Assembly (NCBI GenBank): GCA_023399155.1
Contig: JAEWQP010000036.1
Location: forward strand, 1 to 53,137
Origin: Verrucomicrobiota bacterium
GTDB lineage: Bacteria > Verrucomicrobiota > Verrucomicrobiia > Opitutales > Opitutaceae
DNA length: 53,137 nucleotides
Direction: 5' to 3'
The notes below the pieces were generated by a model. The model made no database searches and was not told where the DNA came from. It saw only the letters and a program-made list of their open reading frames with translations. This document shows, in pieces, positions 23,172 to 34,257 of this stretch; within the stretch, counting starts at the first letter, position 1; every line of letters starts with the position of its first letter. Position numbers and translations under genes: made by a program.

Positions 23172-24308
23172 ATGCTAGGCACCGCACTCAGCGATTCGGC
23201 CCAATGGTCCGGGCCGGGCGCCCGGGTGTGGCGCTGGCGCGAACTCCAGATCGGCCGGATGCTGCTGGCGCTGGTGGTGCCTCCGCGCGGCCAGAAGGTG
23301 CTGCCCACGGGTGCGGGGATCGCGCTGATCATCATCGCCCTGGCCATCGGCCTGGCGGCCTACAATACCGCGAGCAACATCCTGTTCATCGCGTTCTCGC
23401 TGTTGCTCTCGACCATCGTGGTGAGCGGCATCCTTTCGTGGATCAACTTCGGGCGCACGGCATGGCGCATGACGCTGCGGCCGCCGTTGCGCGCTGGACA
23501 ACAGGCCGTGCTCAGCCTCGAGGTGCTCAATCGGAAACGCTTCCTGCCCACCTACTGCCTGAACTTCGATTTCAAGGCCTCGAGCGGCGACATCGGGCGA
23601 CTGGTGCTGCGGCAGCGGCTCGATCCCGGCGAGATCCGGCGCATGGAGTGGTCATTCCGCCCACAGCGTCGCGGGCGCGAGCTGGTCGAGATGACCGGCG
23701 TGAACTCGAAGTTTCCCTTTGGCTTTCTGCACAAGCACTTTGGCGGTCGCGTCGCGCGGGAGGTGTATGTGTGGCCGGCGCGCATCGTCTATCAAGTGAT
23801 GCTCGGCGCCGCGCCCTCGTCGGACACGGTCGGCGAGACCGTCCAGCGCCTGGGGCACGGGACCGAATTCATCAGCGTGCGCCCCTACCAGTCCGGCGAC
23901 TCGCACCGGCACATCCATTGGAAGGCGAGCGCGCGGCAGCGCAAGCTCATGGTCAAGCAACTGCTGGCCGAGAACCAGCGCGGCTACTTCATCTCGATCG
24001 AGACGCCGGTGCTGATCTGGGAAAACCCCGGGCAGTTCGAGCAGATGTGCAGCTTGGCCGCTTCCCTCGCCGAGGACCTTTTTCGGCAGGGTCAGCTGGT
24101 CGGCGCGGTGATCAACGACGGCCCGCCGATCCTGACCCGGCGCGTGGCCGACCTGGAGCTGTTCCTCGACCAGCTCGCGGTGGTCGAGCCGGTGGAGCAT
24201 TTTGGCGGCGGCCGCGTGCTGCCGTTGCGCAACGTCATCACGTTCGAACCCGGGAGACCGGAGGGAGTTCATGCGATTCTTCGCGGCAGGAAGGCAGCCT
24301 CAGCTTAG
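23172..24308 (+). CDS. DUF58 domain membrane protein
   Basis: 378 residues: a basic N-terminus, two adjacent transmembrane helices (GIALIIIALAIGLAAY and ILFIAFSLLLSTIVV), and a cytoplasmic DUF58/vWA-like domain with the family signature RPYQSGDSHRHIHWKASAR at about 240-260. DUF58 proteins occur with MoxR ATPases and transglutaminases and are thought to assist complex maturation or envelope functions. The 3' end overlaps the next gene by 38 bp, so the two are translationally linked. Confidence 0.93.
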   Translation: MLGTALSDSAQWSGPGARVWRWRELQIGRMLLALVVPPRGQKVLPTGAGIALIIIALAIGLAAYNTASNILFIAFSLLLSTIVVSGILSWINFGRTAWRMTLRPPLRAGQQAVLSLEVLNRKRFLPTYCLNFDFKASSGDIGRLVLRQRLDPGEIRRMEWSFRPQRRGRELVEMTGVNSKFPFGFLHKHFGGRVAREVYVWPARIVYQVMLGAAPSSDTVGETVQRLGHGTEFISVRPYQSGDSHRHIHWKASARQRKLMVKQLLAENQRGYFISIETPVLIWENPGQFEQMCSLAASLAEDLFRQGQLVGAVINDGPPILTRRVADLELFLDQLAVVEPVEHFGGGRVLPLRNVITFEPGRPEGVHAILRGRKAASA

Positions 24309-26559
24309 CCTCGAGGAACTGTGCCACGTGAAGTGGCTGCTGGGCGGCCTCCTCGCGCTGCTCTCGGTGTGGACGTTGTTTCACCTCGAGGCGTCGATCT
24401 GGCCGTTTGCCGCGATCGCCACGGTGACGATCGCGGGGACGATGATGCACCCGTGGCTGCCCGCGCGCGTGCCGCGCCTCGTCTGGCAGCTCGCGGTTCC
24501 GGCCATCGCCATCGCCTTCGTGGTCGATGCAATGACCAACGAACTCGTCCTCTCGCTCGTGCGGCTGAACACGATGCTCGTGATGTATCGGGCGGTCTCC
24601 TACCGCGAGCGCCGCGACGACCTCCAACTCATCGCGCTGAGCCTGTTCCTCGTGGTGCTCACGGGCGTGCTGACGGTATCGATCGTGTTCGTCGTGCAGA
24701 TCCTGGCGTTCGCCGGGGTCGGCATGATGCTGCTGTTTGTCATCAACGTCCTGGACGACGCGCTGGCGGGTGCGCCGATGCGCACGACGAACTGGGTGCG
24801 CATCCCGCGCCGCCGCCTCCTGCTGCGCCTGAAACAGGCCTGCGACGCACGCATGGCGGTCCTCGCGGTGGGTTTGTTTTTCGCCGTGGTGCTCGCGTCG
24901 GCGCTCATCTTCATGGCGATCCCGCGCTTTGAGGTGAGCAATCCGATCAGCTTCTTCTCGTTCAACAAGGGCGGGACGCTGACGGGGTTTTCCGACGAGA
25001 TCGCGCTGGGTGAGGTCACCGACCTGAAGAACGACGACGGCGTGGCCATGCGGATCGACATCCGCGACGGCGCGGTGGTCCCGGCCTCGCCGTACTGGCG
25101 CATGGTCGCGCTGGATGAATACGAGAACGGCGCGTTTCGCATCTCGCGGTCGGTGCGCGACGCGGTGGGGGATCGTTCGCTGCCCTACCTGGACCTGGCG
25201 TCGCCGCACGTCGCGGGTCCGATCCGCGGGCAGCGCATCCTGGAGAACGGGCGTGTGGTGGTGTTCCTGGAGCCGGGGGTCAGCCGGTATCTTCCGCAGC
25301 CCGGTGGCTTCACGGAGATCCATTTCAAGGAGACGCAGGAGATCATCAGCAACGACCTCTTCCAGGTCTATGCGACGCGTCTGCACAGCGCCGTCCTGCT
25401 CAGCTACCAGATCGCAGGGGCCGATTTCTCGGGTGTTCTCTACGATCCCATCTTTGCCCATGAGCGCACGCGCACTCCCGTCGGGTCGGGCCGCAGGGCC
25501 GCGCCGCGCGCGGGTACCCTGAGCCTCGCCTCGGCCAAGGGTGCGGCAGGCACCGCGTATCCGCAAACCGCGCTCGACATCCCGGTCTCGCCCCAGGCAC
25601 GCGAGTACCTGCTCGAGGTCGTTCGCGAGATCACCGGCGGGCTCAGTCTGCCGGCCGCGGAGTTTGCCGCCCGCGCCTCGGCGTATTTGCACGAGCATCA
25701 CACCTATGCGATGCAGATCCGGCTCCCGGAGCAGCAGCCGGGGGAACGCGAGGATCCCGTGATCCGCTGGATGCGGTCGGGCAGCGGGGGGCACTGCGAG
25801 TTTTTTGCCGCGGCATTCACGCTGCTGGCCCGGTCGGCCGGGCATCCCGTCCGTGTGGTGACGGGCTTCAAGGGCGGCACGTGGAACGGCTTCGAGGGCT
25901 ACTTCATGGTGCGCCATTCCGACGCCCACGCCTGGTGCGAGATCTACGACGGAGTGAACTCGTGGCTGCGTGTCGATCCCACCCCCGGCTCGGGGGCGAT
26001 TTCCGGAACAGAGGCCGCCCTGGAGGAGGCAGGTGCCTTCGCGCGTCTCGCGGATCGCAGCACGGCGGCCTACTTCGACAGCCTGCGGATGCTTTGGTAC
26101 CGGCGCATCGTCAACTTTGACCAGCGCAGCCAACGCGGTGTGGCCGAGGCGCTCAAGGACATCGGGCACACGGCGGCGGTCTGGGGCCGGGCGACGATGG
26201 ACGTCGTTCGCGAACAGTACGCCGCGTGGGAGGCGGCGCCGTTGTCGTTCTCGAGCAAGGGGGACATCCTTTGTTTTTCCATCCTCCTTTTCCTAATCGC
26301 GGTGCTGATGAAGCGCCTCGGGATCGGCAAGAGCGACGTGATGGAATGGTTCAGCCGCGGACCCGCCCCGACGCGGCAACGTGCCGGCCAGTTGCTCCGC
26401 CGCCTCGAGCATCGATTGGGCCGGCCGCCGCGCCGTCGTTCCTGGAGCGAAGCAGATGCGCTCCGGCTGGCCGACCAGCTTACCGTCATCCGCTATGGCC
26501 GCACGGAAACCTGGCCCGAACCCCGCCAGACGTTTCGCGCCGTTCGGCGCATGCTGTAA
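24271..26559 (+). CDS. TgpA-like membrane transglutaminase
   Basis: 762 residues from ATG 24271, preceded by GGAGGGAG at 24260-24267; the longer frame upstream lies inside the DUF58 gene. Several N-terminal transmembrane helices (DUF3488-like) are followed by a periplasmic transglutaminase core with the Cys-His-Asp triad: Cys509 in GGHCEFFAAAF, His553 in SDAHAWCEIY and Asp569 in LRVDPTPGS. A further transmembrane helix (ILCFSILLFLIAVLM) precedes a basic C-terminal tail (DUF4129-like). Pseudomonas TgpA is an essential relative. Activity may be crosslinking or proteolysis; the substrate is unknown. Confidence 0.94.
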   Translation: MRFFAAGRQPQLSLEELCHVKWLLGGLLALLSVWTLFHLEASIWPFAAIATVTIAGTMMHPWLPARVPRLVWQLAVPAIAIAFVVDAMTNELVLSLVRLNTMLVMYRAVSYRERRDDLQLIALSLFLVVLTGVLTVSIVFVVQILAFAGVGMMLLFVINVLDDALAGAPMRTTNWVRIPRRRLLLRLKQACDARMAVLAVGLFFAVVLASALIFMAIPRFEVSNPISFFSFNKGGTLTGFSDEIALGEVTDLKNDDGVAMRIDIRDGAVVPASPYWRMVALDEYENGAFRISRSVRDAVGDRSLPYLDLASPHVAGPIRGQRILENGRVVVFLEPGVSRYLPQPGGFTEIHFKETQEIISNDLFQVYATRLHSAVLLSYQIAGADFSGVLYDPIFAHERTRTPVGSGRRAAPRAGTLSLASAKGAAGTAYPQTALDIPVSPQAREYLLEVVREITGGLSLPAAEFAARASAYLHEHHTYAMQIRLPEQQPGEREDPVIRWMRSGSGGHCEFFAAAFTLLARSAGHPVRVVTGFKGGTWNGFEGYFMVRHSDAHAWCEIYDGVNSWLRVDPTPGSGAISGTEAALEEAGAFARLADRSTAAYFDSLRMLWYRRIVNFDQRSQRGVAEALKDIGHTAAVWGRATMDVVREQYAAWEAAPLSFSSKGDILCFSILLFLIAVLMKRLGIGKSDVMEWFSRGPAPTRQRAGQLLRRLEHRLGRPPRRRSWSEADALRLADQLTVIRYGRTETWPEPRQTFRAVRRML

Positions 26560-26745
26560 CCATCCGCCGCGATTTCGTGCCTTTTCTCGTCCGCCTAACC
26601 GCCGATCTATGTCAAACATGCATGCGCCAACCCGCTCCGCGGTTCTTCCGGGTCACGTGATCCATGCCAGGCCGAGCGCCGCGGCGCCGGGCGCGGCTGC
26701 ATCCGTGATGCCGGGCCGGGTCCCGGCCGTGATTCTCCTCCTCTC

Positions 26746-27717
26746 ATGAGCGACTTCGTGCAATCCTCCCAAGTGACCGAGGCCAAGGCCGCGATGGGGC
26801 GCCTCAAGGGCAGCATCCGGCAGTATGTCCGCGGCAAGGACGAGGTGATCGACAAGGTCATCACCTGCCTGCTGGCCTCTGGCCACGTGCTGATCGAGGA
26901 CCTTCCCGGCGTGGGCAAGACCACGCTCGCCTACTGCGTGGCCAAGTCCATCGACCTCACGTTCAAGCGCATCCAGTTCACGAGCGACCTCCTTCCCACC
27001 GACGTGACGGGCATCTCGATCTACGACGACAAGGCCCAGGAGTTCATCTTCAAGCCCGGCCCGGTGTTTGCGAATATCGTGCTGGCCGACGAGATCAACC
27101 GTGCCACGCCGAAGACACAGTCTTCACTGCTCGAGGTGATGGACCGGGGCAAGGTCTCGGTGGATGGGCGCACGGAGACGGTCGGCGCGCCGTTCATGGT
27201 GTTCGCGACCCAGAACCCGGTCGACTACGAGGGCACGTTTCCGCTGCCCGAGAGCCAGATGGACCGGTTCCTCATGCGCCTGCAGATGGGTTATCCGGAA
27301 GCGGCCGATGAGATCGAGATCCTGAAGGGCACGCGGCACAACTACGACAGTTTCGCGCTTTCACCCGTCGTGTCCGCCCGTGAGGTGACGCAGATCCAGC
27401 AGGTCGTGCCGCAGGTCTTCGTCGAGGACAGCGTGCTCGACTACATGCTCAAGATCGTCGCGGCCACGCGCACGGAGAGCGAGTTCAAGGCCGGCATCAG
27501 CGTGCGCGGCTCCCTTGCGCTCAAGCTCGCGGCGCAGGCAACTGCGCTGATGTTCGGTCGCGACTTCGTCGTGCCCGACGATGTCATGCGCGTCGTGCAC
27601 GACGTGCTGGTCCATCGGCTCAGCCTGCGACGGGCCTTTACGGATACGCTGGAGGAGCGCCGGGTCGTCACGGCGATCCTGCGGCGCATCATCGCGGCCA
27701 TCCCCGAGCCCGTTTGA
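26746..27717 (+). CDS. MoxR-family AAA+ ATPase
   Basis: 323 residues. Walker A is LPGVGKTTLAY (Lys58), followed by the MoxR hallmark IQFTSDLLPTDVTG, Walker B VLADEINRATPKTQ, sensor 1 FATQNPVDYEGTFPLPESQ and an arginine finger in MDRFLMRL. MoxR AAA ATPases act as chaperones with DUF58/vWA partners, here encoded just upstream. Usually moxR comes first in this set; here the order is DUF58, transglutaminase, MoxR. The 186-bp gap before it contains a 46-codon ORF ending at the ATGA of this start. Confidence 0.96.
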   Translation: MSDFVQSSQVTEAKAAMGRLKGSIRQYVRGKDEVIDKVITCLLASGHVLIEDLPGVGKTTLAYCVAKSIDLTFKRIQFTSDLLPTDVTGISIYDDKAQEFIFKPGPVFANIVLADEINRATPKTQSSLLEVMDRGKVSVDGRTETVGAPFMVFATQNPVDYEGTFPLPESQMDRFLMRLQMGYPEAADEIEILKGTRHNYDSFALSPVVSAREVTQIQQVVPQVFVEDSVLDYMLKIVAATRTESEFKAGISVRGSLALKLAAQATALMFGRDFVVPDDVMRVVHDVLVHRLSLRRAFTDTLEERRVVTAILRRIIAAIPEPV

Positions 27718-27722
27718 GGGAA

Positions 27723-27754
27723 GGGCTGAAAGACTGAAGGGCTGAACGGCAGAA
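27723..27754. repeat. Four octamers of GGGCTGAA type directly after moxR
   Basis: GGGCTGAA, AGACTGAA, GGGCTGAA and CGGCAGAA run without gaps from 6 bp after the moxR stop. The unit differs from all other arrays in the window. Confidence 0.75.
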
Positions 27755-27885
27755 GAGCGGGTGTAGGGCGAGGCCTTCCACCGTCGCCAAGGCTTCGACG
27801 GGCAAGCCGGCCGAGCCGCAACGTCCGTCCGACCGAGCCATGCCATGCTATCTGGCCATCAATCGATGCCGACCCGGGCCGCAAG

Positions 27886-27998
27886 AAGGCACAAAGGGCG
27901 CAAAGAACGATCCCGTCCCATTCTGCGCCTTCTGCACCTCTTTGCGGCTCTCCGGGCTGCCTCCGTGTCCTCTGTGTCCTCCGTGGTTAAACCCCGCT
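27886..27998. repeat. 9-mer array with opposing arms (GGCGCAAAG / CCTCTGTGT)
   Basis: The left arm has GGCACAAAG and GGCGCAAAG. The right arm has reverse-sense 9-mers TTCTGCGCC, TTCTGCACC, TCTTTGCGG, then CCTCCGTGT, CCTCTGTGT and CCTCCGTGG before TTAAA. In reverse translation it yields His/Gly-rich 'NHGGHRGHGG' peptides, a pattern I associate with spurious ORFs in many genomes. The surrounding gene-free stretch (27718-28254, 537 bp) holds only this array and the octamers; 28000-28254 shows nothing else. Confidence 0.75.
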
Positions 27999-28254
27999 TT
28001 TGCCCCTACCACGCGTATCCGGATTCTCATGCCGCGCGTCGCCGCCTGGTGCGCGAGTGCGGCTGAGCGGGCCGCGTGCGTCGAAACGCACGCGACTACC
28101 GGCTGACATCGCCATAGCGTGTCTGCAGCCTGACACGACGATGCCGCCCATTGACCGTCCGGTCGCGGACGCACGAGCGATGGCGACGGCCTCACGGGCG
28201 CGCGCGAGCGGGCAGCCTACGCCAGCAGCTTGTCTGAGAACAAACGCTGCCGGC

Positions 28255-30768
28255 TCAACCACCAATATCCGGCGTGTCCGGGGTCGGTTCCGCGGAGGGC
28301 AGCTCGTCGCCGTCCTCCTCCTTGACTTCCACGACGCGGGCGAGCGAGAGGAGTTTGTCACCCTCGGCCAGATCGACGAGTCGCACACCCTTGGCGCCAC
28401 GGCCGGTCTCGCGGATGTCGTGCACCGGGCAGCGCACGCTCTGGCCCTTGGCGGTGAGCAGCATGATCTCGTCGTCGTCGCGCACGCTGAGTGCACCGGC
28501 GAGCCGGACTGAACCGTCCTCGGGCAGGTCGATCGCCCACACGCCGGACGCGCCGCGGTTGACGAGGCGGTAGTCCTCGAAACGCGTGCGCACACCCAGG
28601 CCGGCTTCGCTTGCCACGAGGAAGAGCGCCTCGTGATCGACCACCTCGATGCATTGCAGGAAATCGCTCTCGAGTTTGAAACGCATGCCGGTGACGCCGC
28701 CCGTGGCCCGCCCGGTGGCGCGGAAAAGGACCTCGCCGCTCTCGGGTTCGCGCTCGCGAAACCGCACCGCCAGGCCCTGGTTCGAGACCAGGATCAACTC
28801 GTCGTTTCCTGTGGTCAGCACCGTGCCGATCACGGTGTCGCCGTCGTCGAGATTGATGCCAATCAGGCCGCCTTCGCGCGTGGCGTTCGCGTAGTCCGCG
28901 AGTGCGCTCTTCTTGATCACGCCACGCTTCGTGGCCATGACGAGGAAGCGGTCCTCGGAAAATTCCTTCACGCAGATCATGGCGGCGAGTTTCTCGCCCT
29001 CGGAGAGGCGCAGGAAGCTCGTCACCGATTTGCCCTTGGCGGTGCGCGCGCCTTCCGGGATCTCGTAGACCTTCTTGGCCTGGCACTGGCCCGAGCTGGT
29101 GAGGAACAGGATGTAATCGTGGGTCTCGGCCGTGAAGAGGCGCTCGATGAAATCCTCCTCGTAGGTGTCGCCGCCGATGATGCCCTTGCCGCCGCGGCGT
29201 TGCGCGCGGTACTCGGCCACAGGCGTGCGCTTGATCATGCCGGCGTGGGTCACCGTGATGATGCAGCCCTCGTTGGCCACGACATCCTCCATCCGGAACT
29301 CGCCCTCAAGCGGCACGATCTCGCAGCGGCGCGGCTGTGAGTAACGGGCGGCGCACTCCAGGAGCTCCTTCTTGACCAGCGCGCGAAGCAGGTCGTCGCT
29401 CGCGAGGATGCTGCGCAGTTCCTCGATCAGGCGGATCAACTCGAGGTACTCCTGCTCGATCTTGTCGCGCTCCAGGCCGGTGAGCTGGTAGAGCCGCAGG
29501 TCGAGGATCGCGTTCGTCTGGATCTCGGTGAGCGGGTAGCGCGCCATCAACTTCTCTCGCGCCTCCTCGCGATTGGACGACGAGCGGATGACGCGGACGA
29601 AGTCGTCGAGGTTGTCCAGGGCGATCTTGTAGCCCTCGAGGATGTGGGCGCGCTCCTCGGCCTTGCGCAAGCGGTAGGCCGTGCGTCGATACAGCACATC
29701 GCGGCGGTGATCGACATAGCACTCGATCAGCTCCTTGATGTTCATCTGCTTCGGCCGCTTCTGGTCGATCGCGAGCAGGGTGACGCCGAAGGAGCTCTCG
29801 AGGGCCGTCTTCTGGTACAGCTGGTTGAGGACCACCTTGGCCTGCTCGCCGCGCTTGAGCTCGATGACGATGCGCGTGTTCTCGTCGGACTCGTCGCGCA
29901 CGTCCCGGATGCCATCGAGCAGCTTGTCCGTGACGAGTTCGGCGATACGGGAGACGAGAGTGGCGCGGTTGACGTTGTAGGGGATCGTGGTGATCACGAT
30001 CTGCTCGCCGCCGTTCTTCATCTCCTCGGTGTGCGCCGTGCCGCGGGTCTTCACGATGCCACGGCCGGTGCGCAGGTAGGAATCGATGCCGGAGACGCCG
30101 ACGATCTGACCGCCGGTGGGAAAGTCCGGCCCCTTGATCAACCGGCAGACCTCGTCGAGCGTGGTATTCGGATTGTCGAGCAGCGCGATCGCCGCGGCGA
30201 TGATCTCGTCGAGATTGTGGGGCGGGATGTTCGTCGCCATGCCGACGGCGATGCCGGTCGACCCGTTCATCAACAGGTTCGGAAGGGCGGAGGGCAGGAC
30301 GGTCGGCTCGGTCGTGCTTTCCTTGTAGTTCGGGACGAAATCGACCGTGTCCTCGTCGAGGTCGCGGAGGAGCTCCTCGGCGATCGCGGTCAGGCGCGAC
30401 TCCGTGTAGCGATAGGCTGCGGGCGGGTCGCCGTCGACCGAGCCGAAGTTGCCCTGCGGATCGATCAGCGGGTAGCGCACGACCCAGTTCTGGGCCATGC
30501 GCACGAGCGTGTCGTAGACGGAGGAGTCGCCGTGGGGGTGGTAGTTTTTCAGCACCTCACCGACCACGCCGGCGCACTTGTCGAAGGCGCGGTTGTGGAG
30601 CAGGCCCTCGCGCAGCATGGCGTAGAGCACGCGGCGCTGCACCGGCTTGAGGCCGTCGCGCGCGTCGGGTAGGGCACGCGAGATGATGACCGACATCGAA
30701 TAATCGATGTAGGCCGTCTGCATGATCTCGGTGATGTTGGCCGGGGAGACTTTTTCAGTGGAAGACAT
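28255..30768 (-). CDS. gyrA: DNA gyrase subunit A
   Basis: The 837-residue breakage-reunion subunit of gyrase. The catalytic tyrosine is Tyr121 in AAYRYTESRL. The quinolone region reads HPHGDSSVYD with Ser82 and Asp86 at the positions of E. coli Ser83 and Asp87, i.e. no resistance change there. The GyrA-box QRRGGKG is intact, so it should supercoil and is not ParC. Beta-pinwheel blades follow, and the C-terminus is a short acidic tail (VEVKEEDGDELPS). It is downstream of gyrB; the 116-bp gap is a repeat array that leaves no Shine-Dalgarno before ATG 30768. Confidence 0.98.
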   Translation of the reverse strand: MSSTEKVSPANITEIMQTAYIDYSMSVIISRALPDARDGLKPVQRRVLYAMLREGLLHNRAFDKCAGVVGEVLKNYHPHGDSSVYDTLVRMAQNWVVRYPLIDPQGNFGSVDGDPPAAYRYTESRLTAIAEELLRDLDEDTVDFVPNYKESTTEPTVLPSALPNLLMNGSTGIAVGMATNIPPHNLDEIIAAAIALLDNPNTTLDEVCRLIKGPDFPTGGQIVGVSGIDSYLRTGRGIVKTRGTAHTEEMKNGGEQIVITTIPYNVNRATLVSRIAELVTDKLLDGIRDVRDESDENTRIVIELKRGEQAKVVLNQLYQKTALESSFGVTLLAIDQKRPKQMNIKELIECYVDHRRDVLYRRTAYRLRKAEERAHILEGYKIALDNLDDFVRVIRSSSNREEAREKLMARYPLTEIQTNAILDLRLYQLTGLERDKIEQEYLELIRLIEELRSILASDDLLRALVKKELLECAARYSQPRRCEIVPLEGEFRMEDVVANEGCIITVTHAGMIKRTPVAEYRAQRRGGKGIIGGDTYEEDFIERLFTAETHDYILFLTSSGQCQAKKVYEIPEGARTAKGKSVTSFLRLSEGEKLAAMICVKEFSEDRFLVMATKRGVIKKSALADYANATREGGLIGINLDDGDTVIGTVLTTGNDELILVSNQGLAVRFREREPESGEVLFRATGRATGGVTGMRFKLESDFLQCIEVVDHEALFLVASEAGLGVRTRFEDYRLVNRGASGVWAIDLPEDGSVRLAGALSVRDDDEIMLLTAKGQSVRCPVHDIRETGRGAKGVRLVDLAEGDKLLSLARVVEVKEEDGDELPSAEPTPDTPDIGG

Positions 30769-30771
30769 GCT

Positions 30772-30879
30772 GAGGAGTAGCGAGTAGCGGGTGGTGAGAA
30801 GCGAGTAGGTCGGTCCACGAGGGAGAGCGTGGGAGCGGAGAACGAATGCTCGCTACCGCTGCTCACTCCTCACTCCTTC
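30772..30879. repeat. Heptamer array with inverted arm between gyrB and gyrA
   Basis: At 30772-30810 heptamers such as GAGTAGC, GAGTAGC, GGGTGGT, GAGAAGC and GAGTAGG run together; at 30848-30879 the complementary sense appears (CTCGCTA, CCGCTGC, TCACTCC, TCACTCC). On the coding strand the array starts just after the gyrB stop and ends 3 nt before the gyrA ATG. Confidence 0.75.
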
Positions 30880-30884
30880 AGGAA

Positions 30885-33419
<2,535 letters not shown>

Positions 33420-33536
33420 GCCTTGGTTTTGCAAGGGGTGAATTGTTCAAAAAGGCCCGCCCGGTCACAACCCTTTTTCCCGTGAAACTCAATTTTTGGT
33501 TGGCAACCTAAGATTCGACTGTAAATCGCTGTCCTT

Positions 33537-33950
33537 GTGAAGCTTTCGGTAAAGGTGGAATATGCCTGTCGCGTCCTGGCCCAGCTCGCGCGCATGCATG
33601 GCACGGGCGAGCTCGCGCACATCGAGAGGCTCGCGAAAATCGAAGCGGTTCCGGCGAATTATCTCGTCCAGATCCTGACCGAATTGCGCACGGGCGGACT
33701 GATCGTGAGCCGGCGCGGCAAGCAGGGCGGCTACGCGCTTTCGCGCACCCCCGAGGCGATCTCCGTCTACGAGATCGTCACGCTGATGGATGGCGGTTTT
33801 CTGGAACTCAGCACCAGTCCGGCGGGCTTTTCCGGGCGGCGCGTCTTCCAGGTCTGGCAGGATTTGCGACGTGCCTTCGAGGAACGGGCGAAGGCCGTGA
33901 CCCTCGATCAGCTCGTCGGCCGCGGCGGCGAGGAGATGTATTATATTTAG
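33537..33950 (+). CDS. Rrf2-family transcriptional regulator
   Basis: 137 residues with GTG start at 33537 (MKLSVKVEYACRVLAQLA). The winged-helix signature of Rrf2 is clear: IERLAKIEAVPANYLVQIL, then SRRGKQGGYALSR. IscR and NsrR hold an Fe-S cluster on three cysteines in the C-terminal loop; here the only cysteine is Cys11, so no canonical cluster is expected. It is transcribed away from gyrB. The target and signal are unknown. Confidence 0.92.
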   Translation: MKLSVKVEYACRVLAQLARMHGTGELAHIERLAKIEAVPANYLVQILTELRTGGLIVSRRGKQGGYALSRTPEAISVYEIVTLMDGGFLELSTSPAGFSGRRVFQVWQDLRRAFEERAKAVTLDQLVGRGGEEMYYI

Positions 33951-33952
33951 GT

Positions 33953-33980
33953 GAGAGGCGAGAGGCCAGAGGCGAGAGGG
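33953..33980. repeat. Four GAGAGGC heptamers after the Rrf2 gene
   Basis: GAGAGGC, GAGAGGC, CAGAGGC and GAGAGGG run from 3 bp after the stop codon. The unit is close to the heptad that follows pckG (AGGCGAG read in another phase), so these two arrays share a sequence family. Confidence 0.75.
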
Positions 33981-34107
33981 ACGGAGGGGGAGGGCGAAAG
34001 GTGGGACGCGTCGGCGGGCCTCTGCATCGCGACCCCACCTCCGCGCGCCCCCGCCAAACTGTCCGGTCCGGTAATCCCAGAGTCAGTTGTCCAGTGGTCC
34101 AGGAGTC

Positions 34108-34204
34108 GTGGTCCGTAGTCCGTGGTCCGTAGTCCGTGGTCCGTAGTCCGTGGTCCCGTGGTCCCGTGGTCCAGTGGTCCTGTCGTCCTGTCATCCCGTA
34201 GTCC
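34108..34204. repeat. GTGGTCC/GTAGTCC heptamer array passing into NGTNGTCC octamers
   Basis: Seven heptamers alternate strictly GTGGTCC, GTAGTCC from 34108 to 34156. From 34157 the period changes to 8 (CGTGGTCC, CGTGGTCC, AGTGGTCC, TGTCGTCC, TGTCATCC, CGTAGTCC). The reverse strand gives a spurious His/Thr/Gly/Pro-rich ORF. The array lies between the Rrf2 gene and the zinc-ribbon gene, in a 307-bp gene-free spacer. Confidence 0.9.
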
Positions 34205-34257
34205 TTTCTCGCTCTTGAGGCTTGGCACTGGCGTGGTGCGCGCGAAGCTAGCGGGTC

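Noticed and set aside
24238..26169. 643-codon frame antisense to the transglutaminase gene
   Set aside because: No motifs, Arg/His-rich; the sense gene has an intact catalytic triad.
27848..28195. ORF with 'NHGGHRGHGG' text
   Set aside because: It is the reverse translation of the CCTCTGTGT 9-mer array; such text is a common annotation artefact.
33947..34228. ORF giving 'DHGTTGPRTTDHG'-like peptides
   Set aside because: It is the reverse translation of the GTGGTCC/GTAGTCC array, not a gene.
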